The notes beneath the pieces are model-generated. The model was given only the letters and a program-made list of their open reading frames with translations. It ran no database searches and was not told the origin of the DNA. Shown here piece by piece: positions 1-11,522 of a stretch of DNA of 64,000 bases; position 1 is the first letter of the stretch; each line of letters begins with the position of its first letter. Made by a program: the position numbers and the translations under genes. Origin of the DNA: Isoetes taiwanensis (Eukaryota > Streptophyta > Lycopodiopsida > Isoetales > Isoetaceae); NCBI GenBank assembly GCA_021234155.1, contig JAJEKV010000004.1, positions 22,052,141 through 22,116,140 on the forward strand. The letters run 5' to 3'.

Positions 1-1
1 C

Positions 2-366
2 GTTTAAGATCTTGGAGAGAGTGGGCTCTCAGGCCTACAAGTTGGATCTTCCGGCACACCTCAAGGTTCACAAGGTCTTCCACGTAAGTTTATTGAAAAG
101 GTAACCCTGATGAGGTTTTGGATACTCCAACTTTGTTGGAAATGACAGAAGAGCAAGTTGAAATTGTGCCTGAATTGCTTCTTGATAAGTCATTTAAGAA
201 GACTAGGAGGTCTCAGTTCCTCCGGTATTTGGTCAAGTGGGAAACACTTGCATAGTGGAAGAAAGCGATATGGGTATTGAAGCGGGACTTGGAGAAACAA
301 TACCCGTTCAGTTCATGAAAGGAGTTTGATGGGCGAGTCATCTCCGACTTGGTCGACGCCGACTAG
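2..366 (+). pseudogene. Ty3/gypsy polyprotein C-terminus (integrase tail and chromodomain)
   Basis: Plus-strand translation begins with the conserved integrase C-terminal segment ([19 protein letters not shown], then VFHVSLLKR). A linker and a chromodomain-like stretch follow (FLRYLVKW, then DLEKQYPFS and FDGRVISDLVDAD), as in chromodomain-bearing gypsy elements (chromoviruses). In the family this tail guides insertion of the element DNA into chromatin. A stop after LLKR with a frame change, a stop within the chromodomain (ETLA-stop-WKKAIW) and another after YPFSS show it is not functional. The rest of pol lies upstream of the window. The polypurine tract and LTR downstream are in the matching orientation. 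Confidence 0.85.
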
Positions 367-1215
367 CCAGGAGGTTAGCTTAGTATGTTTCTTAGTTAGC
401 CTTAGCTCTGGTATATGTATTCTAGTTAGTAGAGTGCATGTGCCAATTTCTTGGGCGATGTGGCGATGATGGGATCGCCTTTAAGGCATTCTCTAGGCCG
501 GCGCACCAAGAGGTGCGCGCATGACCATTAGGGTCATCGCGAGAGAGGAAGTAAGGCATGGTGGGCGATGATGGGACATCGTAGGATGCTCTCTATGCCA
601 CGATACTGGGAAGCAGCGCACACGGCCATAGGGGGTCATGGTGAAGGTTAAGTGGTCATCTTGGCGATGATGGGATCGTGAGACATTCCTAGCTTGAAAC
701 CCTTGGGGCATGATGCCTTTGGGGAGTACTCGACAGCGAATGGTAACTAGAGTACAAGGTAGCACTTGATCATGGCGATGATAGGAGCATCTTAAATGTT
801 CCTTAAGCTCAAATCCTTAGGGGCCATGATCGGGTGCAAGGTAGTAGGGTAACCTTGAGCTGGTAGTTCGGCTCAAGGAGGTAGGTAAGGGAGGTGGTCC
901 CCTAAAACCACAATTTATTAATTTAACTAACGTAATGTGCTACTTTCGTGCGAGGCGGGCATAGGAACACCGGCGGGGGCGCGTGCGATGGAAGGGGGGA
1001 GGCATAATTTAGACTTAAAAATTATGAACCCTAATGTTATGTGATAATGTTTTGACTTACTATAGTATTACTGTTGTTAAGGCTATATAATTTTGTATAA
1101 GTATAAATATAGCCTATACTATATGTTAATTGAATAATAGAAGTTGCATGTAAATGGTTTTTGCAGGAACATGTAGTGTAGTTACCTTAGCGTAATGCTG
1201 AGGACACCATTATCC
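367..1215 (+). other. 3' untranslated region of the gypsy element, with degenerate tandem repeats
   Basis: This non-coding stretch lies between the pol end and the polypurine tract. A phrase like GGCGATGATGGGATCG recurs near 457, 562, 660 and 772, each time followed by a related CATTCTCTAG-like segment. That gives about four degenerate units with a period near 100 bp. Short ORFs here are chance. Confidence 0.6.
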
Positions 1216-1229
1216 TAAGGGGGGGAGAA
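1216..1229 (+). other. Polypurine tract of the gypsy element
   Basis: AAGGGGGGGAGAA lies directly before TGTGACG, the usual start of an LTR. It would prime plus-strand DNA synthesis. It fixes the left edge of the 3' LTR at 1230. Confidence 0.75.
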
Positions 1230-2885
1230 TGTGACGTTGCAGGGGAATATACGCCATAAATACGTATATTCCTGGACCCGTCACTATACAAGTCTACTCA
1301 TGTAGCCTTGTATACCTTAGGAAGTGGCAATGGGTGCACATCTAAGTTAAATGCTTAACTTAGATAACCTTAGGATAAGGTCCATTTCCACATGGCCTTA
1401 TCTCATTGGGCAACATACACGGCCCCACCCATTGGTGCCACGTGGCATCCCATGTGGACCCTAACTTATATTAGCACAAACCCTAACCCTAGACCTCTTT
1501 CCTGACCCTAGCACCATGAGACTCATCTACGCACTCGAAACTCCGTTTCGAGCACCGTTTGTTGTGTCATAGGCTAGTGCAGCAGCCCCCGGAGTGTGGA
1601 TTACAGCTTCGACCAATTCGAAGACCATGGAGACGCCAAGATTGGGAAGGAGTGCTTTTGGAGCAGGTATGTGGAGTAGTGCTCTTGGTAGATCATCTGG
1701 AAGTTAGCACTCCAGATGGGTTAGTATTTCGTAGCTAGAGTAGAGCCATCCTAGAACCCTTATTCAACATCTTGAACCCTAATCAAGGAACCATAACTGT
1801 AAGTTAGATGTGTATGATTAGGTTAAGATGTTACTATGATTATGTTATGATGGTATGTGATATTGGTTGATCATGTTGCTCCTCTTGTATGGGGAAGGGG
1901 GGTAGAGACCTAGAGCCATATGTAGTATGCTCCTAGTTTAGACCCCTTAGTTCCCCTTAGTTACGGCCTGTGCATAAGAGCCCACCGGGCTATTGGGGCT
2001 ATGATATGACTCAGCACTACACAACGGGGCTAGAGGCAATACAGAGGGAGGATCCCTGCTAAGCGTGGCTACTGGGGATCCCAAAGCGGGCTAGGCCTAT
2101 GGTCGGTCACTTTGTGTGGGCCGGGCATGGGTCCGCACCTCCTGGGGCAATGGTGTCGCCCTGCCTCTCAGGAGTTGCAAGTGACTTGGCTCTGTGTTTT
2201 GGGGGTTAAGTCAGTGCGAATCGTGTGTCGCCCGCGATTCTCTAGCGCCCGTGGAACCTTTAGACCCCGGGAAGGGAGATGCAACCCTTCTGCCTCGGCA
2301 ATTTGGGGAGATGCAACTTTGGAATAGTCCAGATGGGTGATGCCATGGGATTGCGTATCAGGAAGGCTAGAGTCATGCGAGCCGATCTAGCTCGTCACGC
2401 AAACTATGCACATGGGGCGGATGGAGTGGTCAACCCTAGCCATTGTCTATAGCCCGGCCCGCCATTGTTATGACTCGGTCTGCTCTATCTTGAGGCCTAG
2501 CCAGTCAGTCATCCTCCTTATGAGTCGGAGCCATGGGTAGGAGCTCTCATGTTTTATGGCATATGATTATCTTCTTTGTAGTTGTGGATATGTGGATGGG
2601 TTACCCTTCGAGGTAGTATGATGTATTGTTATTGCTAGTTACGGCGTTGTTTATGCTTCATTTGTGATAGGAGCCCATAGGGGAGGGCACGCATAAGACA
2701 CATGCCGTGTCCCTTACCCGCACTAGAGTCATCTCGAGTGCGGGATAGGCGGAGGGCCCGTGCGGTCAAGGACGGATGGGGGATTTCTGCGGAGTGTGCG
2801 GGTAGGATCTTGGTATATTTAGAAGGCGTCCACGGTACCATAACCCCGCTTGCCCAGACTTTGGCTATGGCGCTATAGTGTAGTC
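1230..2885 (+). repeat. 3' LTR of the Ty3/gypsy element
   Basis: The LTR starts with TGTGACGTTGC immediately after the polypurine tract. It contains a TATA-like sequence and a telo-box near 1465-1496. The right edge is inferred: the stretch around 2825-2880 (GTCCACGGTACCATAACC, then TTTGGCTATGGCG) resembles the end of plant gypsy LTRs. No clean CA terminus or target duplication is visible, so the end may be off by tens of bases. The 71-codon ORF at 2112-2327 looks like chance. Confidence 0.6.
1465..1496 (+). promoter_or_regulatory. Candidate LTR core promoter with telo-box
   Basis: TATATTAG is followed within about ten bases by AAACCCTAACCCTAG, an interstitial telo-box. In plant promoters a telo-box just after a TATA element often lies near the transcription start. 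This is motif evidence only. Confidence 0.35.
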
Positions 2886-3699
2886 TACCCTTCTTCCCTT
2901 CCATTCAGTCTTTGTTGCCCTCTTTTAATTTCTTTCAAGCTCGCCTTTAGAAAATGCATGTTGGGGCTGCTTGGCCCGATTAGTCGATGGAATATTAAGA
3001 TTGAGCTGCGGTTTCTTTGTGTGTTAGTCGATTATTTCATGTTCTCTTAGTTCCGTTATTGGATCCAATGAAGCGAATTTGGTAGGTTTGGCCAGGGGAA
3101 CTAAAATTGGAGTAATACTTCCACGGATATTGCTTTCGGAGAATGCGACTTTCGACGGGCGACGAAATAAAAGCGAAACAACAGAATTTTGAATCAAAGC
3201 GGCTCAAATTCGAAGACCCGGATCAAAATCATTACTGGTGGAAACGGAGAACAGATTTAGACAAAGCAGCTCCAATTCCAAAGGAAAAAGAAAAGAAATT
3301 TCGGATCAAACAACTCAAATCTGAAGGACCCAATTTAAAATAATAGACCATACCGGATTCCAATGCCGCCGCCCGGTTGTAGAGGAGCTCCGGCTTGAAT
3401 CGGTGCAAAGCAGGCATGTAAAAATTTTTGTGGGATCTAAATTCCCAAATTCTTCATTCAATGCATAATCCATCACTTTTTGGCACTTTCGCTAGACATT
3501 TCGAGGCTTTTCCATTAGCGGCATCGCTTCCATAGCTATGGCGATTGCAAGGTTGATGAAGCATTGGGCTATGGCGTCCAAGATTCCTGCGAGCATCAAC
3601 ACGTGGCGAATGAACCCGCACTTAGATTGCGGCGCCGAAAAAATAGAGAGGGACAAAAACAATGAAAAATTCAAAACTGCTTTATATATGTATCGATAT
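2886..3699. other. Anonymous sequence after the gypsy LTR
   Basis: I see no recognisable gene or element. A lysine-rich 66-codon plus-strand ORF at 3143-3343 and a 73-codon minus-strand ORF at 3492-3713 match nothing I know and are probably chance. Confidence 0.4.
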
Positions 3700-4262
3700 C
3701 GATTAACAATCAAATAAAGTAGAAGGTAATATAAACTTACAATTCATATCCAAGTTACTCCAAAGTTGCGAATGTTCTCCAATAAGTGCTAAAGCCTTTC
3801 ATGTCCGCCATGATTGGCTATGACCAAAAATATTATCTAAATGCAACTGAAAATGCAACTTGCAAGTTCAAGTTTCTTAAGATCAGACATTCTATGCTTA
3901 AAAAATGCTATATTTCGTGCAACATATGCATACATTTAAGAAAATTTAACTATTCATAACAACAATGCATAATGTGCGAGGAGCTAGAATCGACCAGGCA
4001 GGTCATACATTCCATGCAACACAAATGGCAAAAGGGATAGTGCCAAAGCAATCACAAACTTTCTGCTCGAGGAGTCCATTCACTATTCAACAAAAGAATA
4101 ACTTCGTTCAAGATTCAAAAAGCTCTTCCATAGCAGCTCTAATAGTTGCAGCTTGTTTGTAGATAGACGTAGAGTTACAGTATAAATATATATATTGTGC
4201 TACAAGTTCCCTCTTAAGATTCATATCATTTTGCTACATATTTTCAATGTTTGACATATTCT
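3700..4262 (+). repeat. Dispersed repeat R, copy 1 (permuted)
   Basis: Bases 3700-3912 match 8305-8515 and bases 3913-4262 match about 7735-8135 of composite repeat copy A. The order is reversed: the tail of the unit comes before its head, as expected for a piece cut from a tandem array of a roughly 780-bp unit. The 65-codon ORF at 3965-4162 has a relative at 7951-8148, so it travels with the repeat. There is no sign that it is expressed. Confidence 0.7.
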
Positions 4263-6082
4263 ATGTCCACTGCAATGAATAATAAAGGATCATCTGGATG
4301 TAATGAAATTCAATAATTTTACATTTTCCTGTTCGGTTCCAAGATCCAAGAATTTCCAAGATTTACAAATTTTTGGGCGGGTGGATTAAGCAGGATTTCT
4401 TTTGCTTAATTAGTATACTAATGTGAATTTGATTTTATGAATAATGAGGAGGCGGTTGGTCACAAATTAGCCCAAAAATAAAGCACCTACTTTATTCTTA
4501 CCACTGTAGTGTGCAACCACCCAGGTGACTTAGGGAGCCAAACAGAAGGAAAAAGATGGCATTTTTATATATGCCTTGCACTACATATATTGTACGAGAT
4601 ATTGCATGATGAATAAAATGACTCATGTCCTTCAATATAGGAAATAAAGTATAAGTTTTATACGAGTTGTGTCCAATAGCTCCAAATATTGTGATCCATG
4701 AATTCCAAAATGACATTTCAAAACAGAACTCGACCTCTTTTATTAACAATGATGTTTCACCATACCAGCATGTTGCCAACATGAAACATAGTTAGTGCCT
4801 CCAAAATATTGCGTGAATTAATGTGCCATGTAACCCCTGGCAGTTTAGAAATGCTTTTGTTATGCACCATAAAGTATTGATAAATCATATATAAAATACA
4901 AATGTGAAGGTTCACTATCACAAGAATTGGCCAACGAAATTGAGACTAAACAATAAGATACTTTATATGGAAAAAGTAAGTTCGAGGCATACATCTCTTC
5001 AACACCAAGTTGATCTTCCTTTCCTTGCTCTAACATCTACTTGTGAAACCAGGAGGAGGGTGCAATTGGATATATCATACTAGGCATGTGTTTATGGGGG
5101 CCTTTGATATAGGACTACTCCCTCAAAGTTGCTATCCTTTATGGTTTTTATGGAATTCATGCCAATATTTGTTTGCATTAGCTCAATATCACATAATGCA
5201 CCCACCAATGTTTAATGTACTAGGGAAAGTTCAGGTCGAGGAATGTCCTCAAGGGAATTTTTCGAGGCGGTGCCTAAGCGGCGAGGCTGCAGCGCCATCG
5301 AGTCTAGCAAAGTTGCCGAGGGAATATTGTTGAGGAAATATTTCAAAACCTTAAGCTTCCCAGGCATAACGAACATATGGTTCAAATTTCCACTCCATGC
5401 TTGTTGCCATCTTTTCCTCTGAGTATGCCTTATTTTTCTGAGGCAAGTCCCACAATGCAACAAGTCTTTGCCGGAACGAAAAGCTGCTGAAATTACCTAG
5501 AACAAGTTTTTCCCTGTAGATTGGCTCTAAATCTGACATAGACGCTAATCTAGAACAAGAGCGACACTGCAGATCGATTCTCTAAAAAGATAAAGACTTT
5601 GATTGGCTTCTTTGAAACCCAAAGGCTTTGATTCGGCATGGATATTAGAGCAATCAGGGCAGAACATTAAGCTAGTTCCATCCTAGTTTGTCATTCGGGT
5701 ATGCAAAATAAAACTTGGTCTGGACCTCGTGTATTAATACCTTAATGGCTATAGCATAGGATATGTGCTTTGTAGCTTAACGACTACATCAAAGTATGAG
5801 GTTCTTGAAGGAAGATTGCCTATCGATTGGTAACAGCGCCGCTCCACCAAACCAGAGCAGGATTTCGCCTTTTAATGTCTACAGAATATAGGTTTAATTT
5901 GAACTATGTGTTCATTATGGATGCTTATCAATTCATATATAATTGATGTTGGTAAGATTCGATTCGATATATTCCATCACCGAGGCATTAATCGCGGCAT
6001 TAGCTCTTAGATAAAATGCGAATTTTTCTCCGCGTTCCAATTCCTTATTTCTAAGCGCAAAAAAAAAAAAAATAAATAAACT
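4263..6082. other. Anonymous AT-rich sequence
   Basis: No gene is recognised. Overlapping minus-strand ORFs at 5212-5463, 5351-5539 and 4498-4782 (83, 62 and 94 codons) match no family I know. A 14-A run near 6061 directly precedes the start of composite repeat copy A. Confidence 0.4.
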
Positions 6083-6280
6083 TTTCGGTGGCGGGCATTG
6101 GCGGCGACTTGGATTTGAGGTATCTTTGTATTTATTTTCAAACCCATACGCATATCTGACTATGCTCGGAATGCTTGGGGCTATTGGATTGGGAGAGTTC
6201 GACAAGCTCTGGCCCTAATGTGTCGGTGTCTGCGCTTCAAGGTATCTGCTTGGCTGCATCTGGATCTGAAAGCATTCTCT

Positions 6281-6523
6281 TCAGCTATGGCTATGGCTAA
6301 GTATATTTGAATTATTTGTTTTAGAAGCTTGAATCTCTGCTGTAGAAAGGGGACTGATGGCGTTTTCTTCGATTGAATATGTGGGTCTAATATCACATAA
6401 TACCAAAACATAGTTATCCGAGTCAATTGTTATACCAGTGCTCTTAGCAGCTTCTAACACTTCGTTGAAGGAGTAACCATACCAGAAAGAATACAAGTCC
6501 CTCAAATTTAACACAAGTATCAC
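6281..6523 (-). CDS. Anonymous ORF conserved between repeat copies A and B
   Basis: An 80-codon ORF begins MILVLNLRDLYSFWYGYS. Its counterpart at 59744-60028 keeps the first 54 residues with two changes. In that core I count about four silent and two replacement differences by eye, a ratio leaning toward constraint. No family is recognised. An AG precedes the methionine region, so it may be one exon of a longer captured gene. Confidence 0.25.
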   Translation of the reverse strand: MILVLNLRDLYSFWYGYSFNEVLEAAKSTGITIDSDNYVLVLCDIRPTYSIEENAISPLSTAEIQASKTNNSNILSHSHS

Positions 6524-6937
6524 ATTACTGGACTATATCATCTGAAGAACAGAAATGTAAAAACAACTTATAGCAGATTCTTCCCTTTCTTCTAATCATG
6601 CCTCGCCATGTGTCACAGTTTCATTTTCAAGAAGATTAAAGGCAGTTTTCTTGAACTTTTTTCACGTTGCATTTTGGCTCTTACCTAATCATTCTGACTT
6701 TTTACCTAACATTCAGCATCTTTACTTAACATTATGTATGTAGTACAATTGGCAATAAATAGAATGTTATTTTTAACGCATCCAAGTGCAATATTAAAGT
6801 CATCGTTTGAAACATCCTCTCCATTCTCTCATGCATTTTCCATTGCTTCAGGCAACCAATCATGAGTCATATCCTCAGGCAATTATTCTGGATATAGAAC
6901 ACATTTTCGACCTCGCTCTCCACTTATCAAGGCTTTC

Positions 6938-7073
6938 AGTATCATGTATTACAAACTTATTTATTTTTTCAAACATTTCCTACTTCAATTTGTGCATCAC
7001 TCTATAGTATCATGTATTACAAACTTATTTATTTTTTCAAACATTTCCTACTTCAATTTGTGCATCACTCTAT
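6938..7073. repeat. 68-bp tandem duplication
   Basis: Two adjacent 68-bp units begin AGTATCATGTATTACAAAC. They are essentially identical and present only in copy A; copy B has a single degenerate unit near 60560. The duplication therefore postdates the split of the two copies. Confidence 0.9.
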
Positions 7074-8561
7074 AACCTTGCAAATGTGAACTTCAGCTAT
7101 AGCTACATATTTATGATTTCCCAAATTAAACTACATTTTAAGAATATCTGCATCCTTACATTCAAAGAAAAGCAAGATAAGTTGAGCAACATAGCTGATA
7201 GAACATCTAAGACAAAGAGTTTAGCACTAGAAAGCTGACACAACATAAAATAATATGGCAAACCATTGTACTATCTTTTGACACACAGGCTAACATGATT
7301 TATATTGTCAGGCTTCAATTTGCTCCAATCTTTCACTTGAATTTGCAATATAATTTTCTTGTATTGCAAATGCTATCCAATTTCCTTGGTTAACGAATCT
7401 TTATTGTACCCCTCACAGTATAAAATTCACATTGTTTTTTTAGTCACGATTAAAGAAGAAAAAATCTATTGCAAAGAGAAACAAATGTGCACAACCAAGT
7501 GTTGCATAGCAGTTCATAAAGGGGTGCAACCATTTTTCCATAGCTACAAGTCGAGACATATATTTCCCCTTTTAGGTCAATACAAACACGAGACATGCAT
7601 CATTTTAGTAAAACCTAGATGTGCATCATCTTTAATCAAATAGTTGCATTCTCTTTTCTTTGATACAAAGTGCATAAATGTCATTTTCAAGCAATTAAAA
7701 TAATAAAATGGTATTATTCTACATTAACTGATGCAACAAATGCATACATAATAAAAATTTAGCTATTCATAATTACAATGCATAACGTGCCAGGAGCTAG
7801 AATCCACCAGGCAGGTCATATATTACGTGCAACATATGCATTCATTAAGAAAAATTTAGCTATTCATAACAGCAATGCATAACGTGTGAGGAGCTAGAAT
7901 CGACCAGGCAGGTCATACATTTCCATGCAAGACAAAGGGCAGAAGGGATAGTGCCAAAGCAGTCACAAACTTTCTGCTCGAGAATTCCATTCACTACTCA
8001 ACAAAAGACTAACTTCGTTCAAGATTCAAAAAGCCCTTACATGGACATAGAGTTACAATATAAATATATATGTTGTGCTACAAGTTCCCTCTTAAGATTC
8101 CTATCATTTTGCTACACATTTTCAAGATATATTGACAAAGTTCATTAGACTTCACGCCAAACATGATAAAGCAAATATCTCATACACATGGCATCAAAGG
8201 AATAGCATGCCCCAACTTTGTATAGAACACCACAAACACAAGCACCCTCTACTATGCAATGTAAATGAATCAATGTGAATGCAAGAAGCTTCATTAGAAA
8301 TATTAACAATCAAATAAAGTAGAGAGAAGGTAATATAAGCTTACATTTCATATTCAGGTTACTCCAAAGTTGCGAATGTTCTCCAATAAGTGGTATAGCC
8401 TTTCATGCCTGCCATGATTGCCTATGACTAGAAATATTATCTAAAAGTAACTGAAAATGCAGCTTGCAAGTTAAACTTTCTTAACATCCAAACATTCTAT
8501 GCTTTAAAAAATGCTATTCTTCTACCCTACTAATATGCAAAACTACAAGGCAACACTAAAC

Positions 8562-8688
8562 TACGGTTATAAAGCAGCAAGATCATTACAGAAACTTCAT
8601 ACGGTCATAAAGCAGCAAGATATATACGGTTATAAAGCAGCAAGATCATACGGTTATAAAGCAGCAAGATCATTACAGAAACTTCATA
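8562..8688. repeat. 22-bp minisatellite
   Basis: Four to five units of TACGGTTATAAAGCAGCAAG are interspersed with CATTACAGAAACTTCATA. Copy B has only one remnant at the matching place (61312-61335). Confidence 0.8.
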
Positions 8689-9453
8689 GAAGATGACATA
8701 CACGGAAACCAATTTTTTTCTAGTTGAGGATAACCAATCACCTCCGCTAAATTTGGGCGTTGAAAAGGACACGTAAAGCAGTTTAATCAATTGATCCACG
8801 ACACAAAAGGAGTGTAAAGAATAATTAGGGAAAAACAATTAAGCCTTGCAAATCTACAATAGCTCTTAAGCATCTTTTCTATCAATATTTCCTAAACTGC
8901 TCTACGTGTCCTCTTCAACGGCCATAGATAAGCGAACCCCATAATACAAACCGCGCGACCAAGCTAGAGGCGATTTTTCCGGCGCCTAAAAGCATTTTTC
9001 GCCGATGAAAAACTGCATTTCGTTAAAACCCCCTATATAATAATGATCGGGTGGCTAGGATTTTTTCTGACCAAAATCTGACGGCCCACAATCTGACGGC
9101 CCACACTCTTTGTTTTCTTAAGTAGCCGCACGACAGTCCGCCGAATTCAGGATTGGCAAAGGATTTTTAGCAGAGAGGCGCATCCGGAATTGGGAATCCG
9201 GTAAGCGAACGAATCATTTCTTCTATGCTTGATTAAAGATCGATTTCATGATATGAGTTGATCGCTAATCCACATTCTTGGCATTTTTTGAGCTCAGCAA
9301 TCTATCAGAACGACTGGAGATGGTTTATTAGCTTTATTCAGCATGACAAACGGACTTCCTATTATTTTTAAGATAAGCATATCTATTTTTTACCTTGCCT
9401 TGCCAAACTTTTAATGTCCAAATATCGCTAAACTTTTTTTTCTTCCTCTTTGC

Positions 9454-9548
9454 AGACAAAGAGGATCTGCCTATGACGAAAGGGCAAAAGTTTGCGAACT
9501 AAGCTATTGAAGCATTTGTCCAGCTTGGGCGACTCCCTGTGCACAAGG
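9454..9548 (+). pseudogene. Captured exon-like segment (copy A)
   Basis: A pyrimidine-rich tract ending TTTGCAG is followed by about 95 bp ending GTGCACAAG, then GTTATT. This looks like an exon between splice sites. The same segment is at 62139-62233. Copy A carries small indels relative to B, so no frame is shared throughout. Upstream, a 5' splice site (GTAAGC) follows CATCCGGAATTGGGAATCCG near 9200. The source gene is not recognised. Confidence 0.3.
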
Positions 9549-9610
9549 TTATTACTCATTATTTAATCTTTCGAAATCTTTTTCTGGTCATTATTGAACT
9601 GATTAAAGCA

Positions 9611-10022
9611 TGTAGAATGCAATGGATTATGGCCAAACAGCACCCCTTTCTATTACTCTGTCCTATCAATGCACTACTCTGTCAATGCGAACTAGCTATT
9701 GCAAGCGAACTGGCCGGCACTATCAGATTAGCCCTTCTGGCATTATTTCGAATCCATGCTTTGCCCTTTGATTCTAGCATCTTGGGACAGCTGTGACATA
9801 TCTCTCTATTGTAAAGCGAAGTGAAGAAGTCGTGAATAACTGTATTTTCCATTCACAACTGGATGTCGTACATATGTAGGAGTTCCTGAAATCTCGGAAC
9901 CACTGATAACAATTAGTAAATTCTTGCCACTAATGGATGCTGACTTACAACCTAATGTAACGGCTAGCTCATCTAGCACAACAGCTAATACAGTAATGCT
10001 ATCTTCTTGTTATATTCCAACA
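9611..10022 (-). repeat. Copia-type LTR, minus strand (copy A)
   Basis: On the minus strand the sequence starts TGTTGGAATATAAC directly after a GGAGGGGGAG purine tract. It ends ATTCTACA, giving a 412-bp TG...CA unit typical of Ty1/copia LTRs. The outer part recurs at 13389-13525 and the whole LTR at 62301-62693. It would be the 3' LTR of a minus-strand element whose interior carries captured gene sequence. Confidence 0.6.
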
Positions 10023-10203
10023 CTCCCCCTCCAAGGAGATGACTATTTAGAAGTTAAAGAAACCAATCCTGTCCTGCACTAATACTCATCAAAATAAACT
10101 CTCCATCTGTCAAAGACTTAAAATAAACTCCCCATTTGTTAAAGACTTTCCAATGAAGTAATGCTCCCCCTTAGCTAGCTGTCAGCTAACACTCCCCCTT
10201 AGG
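10022..10203 (-). other. Multiple polypurine tracts next to the copia-type LTR
   Basis: Three CTCCCCCT-type blocks (polypurine on the minus strand) lie at 10022-10033, 10164-10173 and 10191-10203. Two read AAGGGGGAG on the minus strand. Repeated tracts before the 3' LTR are a known feature of Sirevirus copia elements, so a Sirevirus-like origin is possible. Confidence 0.4.
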
Positions 10204-10284
10204 TAACTGTTATCCTGCCCAACAAGTAATGTATCGAGCAGCTCCCCTCAATGAATTCGCACTTGCCAGTAACTGCTGTCATTG

Positions 10285-11046
10285 TCAAAGAGCCTGCCAG
10301 AGATATAATGTCTCTAAAAATGCCCATCCAAAATCAATTTTCCCTTGCATTATGACACAGAATCGGCCTATCATGCAGATTCGGCCTGTTAAGGAGGCAA
10401 CAGGAGAATAAAGAAAAACTGTCCACTTGTTTCTGCTTTGCTTTAGAATACAACTTTCCCTTATGATTGCAAAACTCCTGTTTCCTAGCAACTGTCCACT
10501 TTGCTGAGAGGTTAACACAAAAATCCCAACTGTCCACTTTGCTGATCGATTAATACAAAAATCCCACTTCTTGGCATGACTGTCCACTTGCTTTAAAATG
10601 TGAATCTGAGCCCTTTTCCAATGCGCATGCGAATTGCTAATCTGTTGCAACCAAATCGCTTCAATGGGCTGCACAAAATGCTGGTTAAGATATTTTGAGC
10701 TATGGAGAAGAATATCATAGCTACCAATCCTTTGCTGGTTTGTCTCAGTACATAATATTCCTGTTGCGATCTTAAGCCTGACATCAAAGTACCTCTTCTT
10801 TTCTACTTCATCATGCATAATATTACTGTACCTGGACATGTTGCTATATTCTCCCCCTTGCATCTTGAAGTATAATGTCGTCTTCTCTTCCTTGCTTGCT
10901 TCTGGACTGTTAATACATGTTATGTTCTGTTCCCAGTGTCCTTCGCTATGAGTTCGGACCCAATTACTATGATGTCCCCACCTAGGTGATCCATTGTGTG
11001 CTTTATCAGCACCACATGCATTGAAGTCTCTGGGAAAATTTTCCAA
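10285..11046 (-). CDS. Anonymous 253-codon ORF inside the copia-type element
   Basis: The middle part (YSNIMHDEVEKKRYFDVRLK and following) is kept in copy B (63047-63559) at roughly 90% identity. The C-terminal part is the translation of a 41-bp direct repeat (10491-10572) and element 3' UTR, so the end is unlikely to be real protein. The N-terminal part overlaps the phosphatase remnant in another frame. I do not recognise the family. Confidence 0.25.
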   Translation of the reverse strand: MENFPRDFNACGADKAHNGSPRWGHHSNWVRTHSEGHWEQNITCINSPEASKEEKTTLYFKMQGGEYSNMSRYSNIMHDEVEKKRYFDVRLKIATGILCTETNQQRIGSYDILLHSSKYLNQHFVQPIEAIWLQQISNSHAHWKRAQIHILKQVDSHAKKWDFCINRSAKWTVGIFVLTSQQSGQLLGNRSFAIIRESCILKQSRNKWTVFLYSPVASLTGRICMIGRFCVIMQGKIDFGWAFLETLYLWQAL

Positions 11047-11499
11047 TCAAATATGGCCCTTCAATCCTGAGCAGCCTCTTAAAATGATGCCCGTCTTGCA
11101 TGGTGAAAGCTGCAGCTACATCTGCTCCTGTTGCTGTACCTCTGGCTTGAAGATCCATGTAAGACCTTACCATTAAAAAGTTACAGTCATTAAAAATTTG
11201 GGACCACGATGACTGTTCCATGATAAAACAGGTTCTGGCATTCTGTCTTTGAGAACATCCACCTCCATTGGCCATATTATCACTTTCTCATCTTTATGTG
11301 CACTATACACAATCTTGTTTGCAGCATCTACTGATGTGCACAATGCAGACATCATGGTTACTGATGCCAATGCAGCTGCATCAACATCTTTCAACTGGTT
11401 TATTTTGCCATTACTAGCTGCAGTCATTGTCTTTTGTATATTCCAAACTTTCAAAGATGCATCATAACCTGCCCATAATGCATTTCTCGTGCAAGCCAA
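11006..11499 (-). pseudogene. WD40 segment of a type II inositol polyphosphate 5-phosphatase
   Basis: In minus-strand frames I read RTLACTRNALWAGYDASLKV, then KIVYSAHKDEKVIIWPME, then LSWNSHRGP. After a frame change comes MVRSYMDLQARGTATGADV. These match, in order, the N-terminal WD40 repeats and following segment of plant FRA3-type 5-phosphatases, which remove the 5-phosphate from phosphoinositides and inositol phosphates. About 35 residues after HRGP are missing. The catalytic domain is absent. The segment continues from the end of the 539-codon ORF, so both came from one captured transcript. It is intronless as far as I can see. Confidence 0.55.
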
Positions 11500-11522
11500 T
11501 GTTCTTGTACTTTCTTCTGTTC

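Larger units (their letters stand above)
6083..10876 (+). repeat. Composite repeat, copy A
   Basis: This block is colinear and in the same orientation as 59411-63572 (copy B). The match starts at TTTCGGTG and runs to TATAAT at 10876, where copy B is cut by a CACTA element. Copy A lacks about 180 bp found in B (59636-59811) and carries about 845 bp (7590-8435) missing from B. It has private tandem expansions: 68 bp twice at 6938-7073, about 94 bp twice at 7737-7920, and a 22-bp minisatellite at 8562-8688. A copia-type LTR and exon-like segments lie inside it. Confidence 0.8.

Noticed and set aside
1478-1496. Telomere repeat
   Set aside because: Only two CCCTAAC-type units inside an LTR; better read as a telo-box near the promoter.
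2112-2327. 71-codon ORF in the gypsy LTR
   Set aside because: It lies inside LTR sequence, has no motif and is broken on either side; a chance frame.
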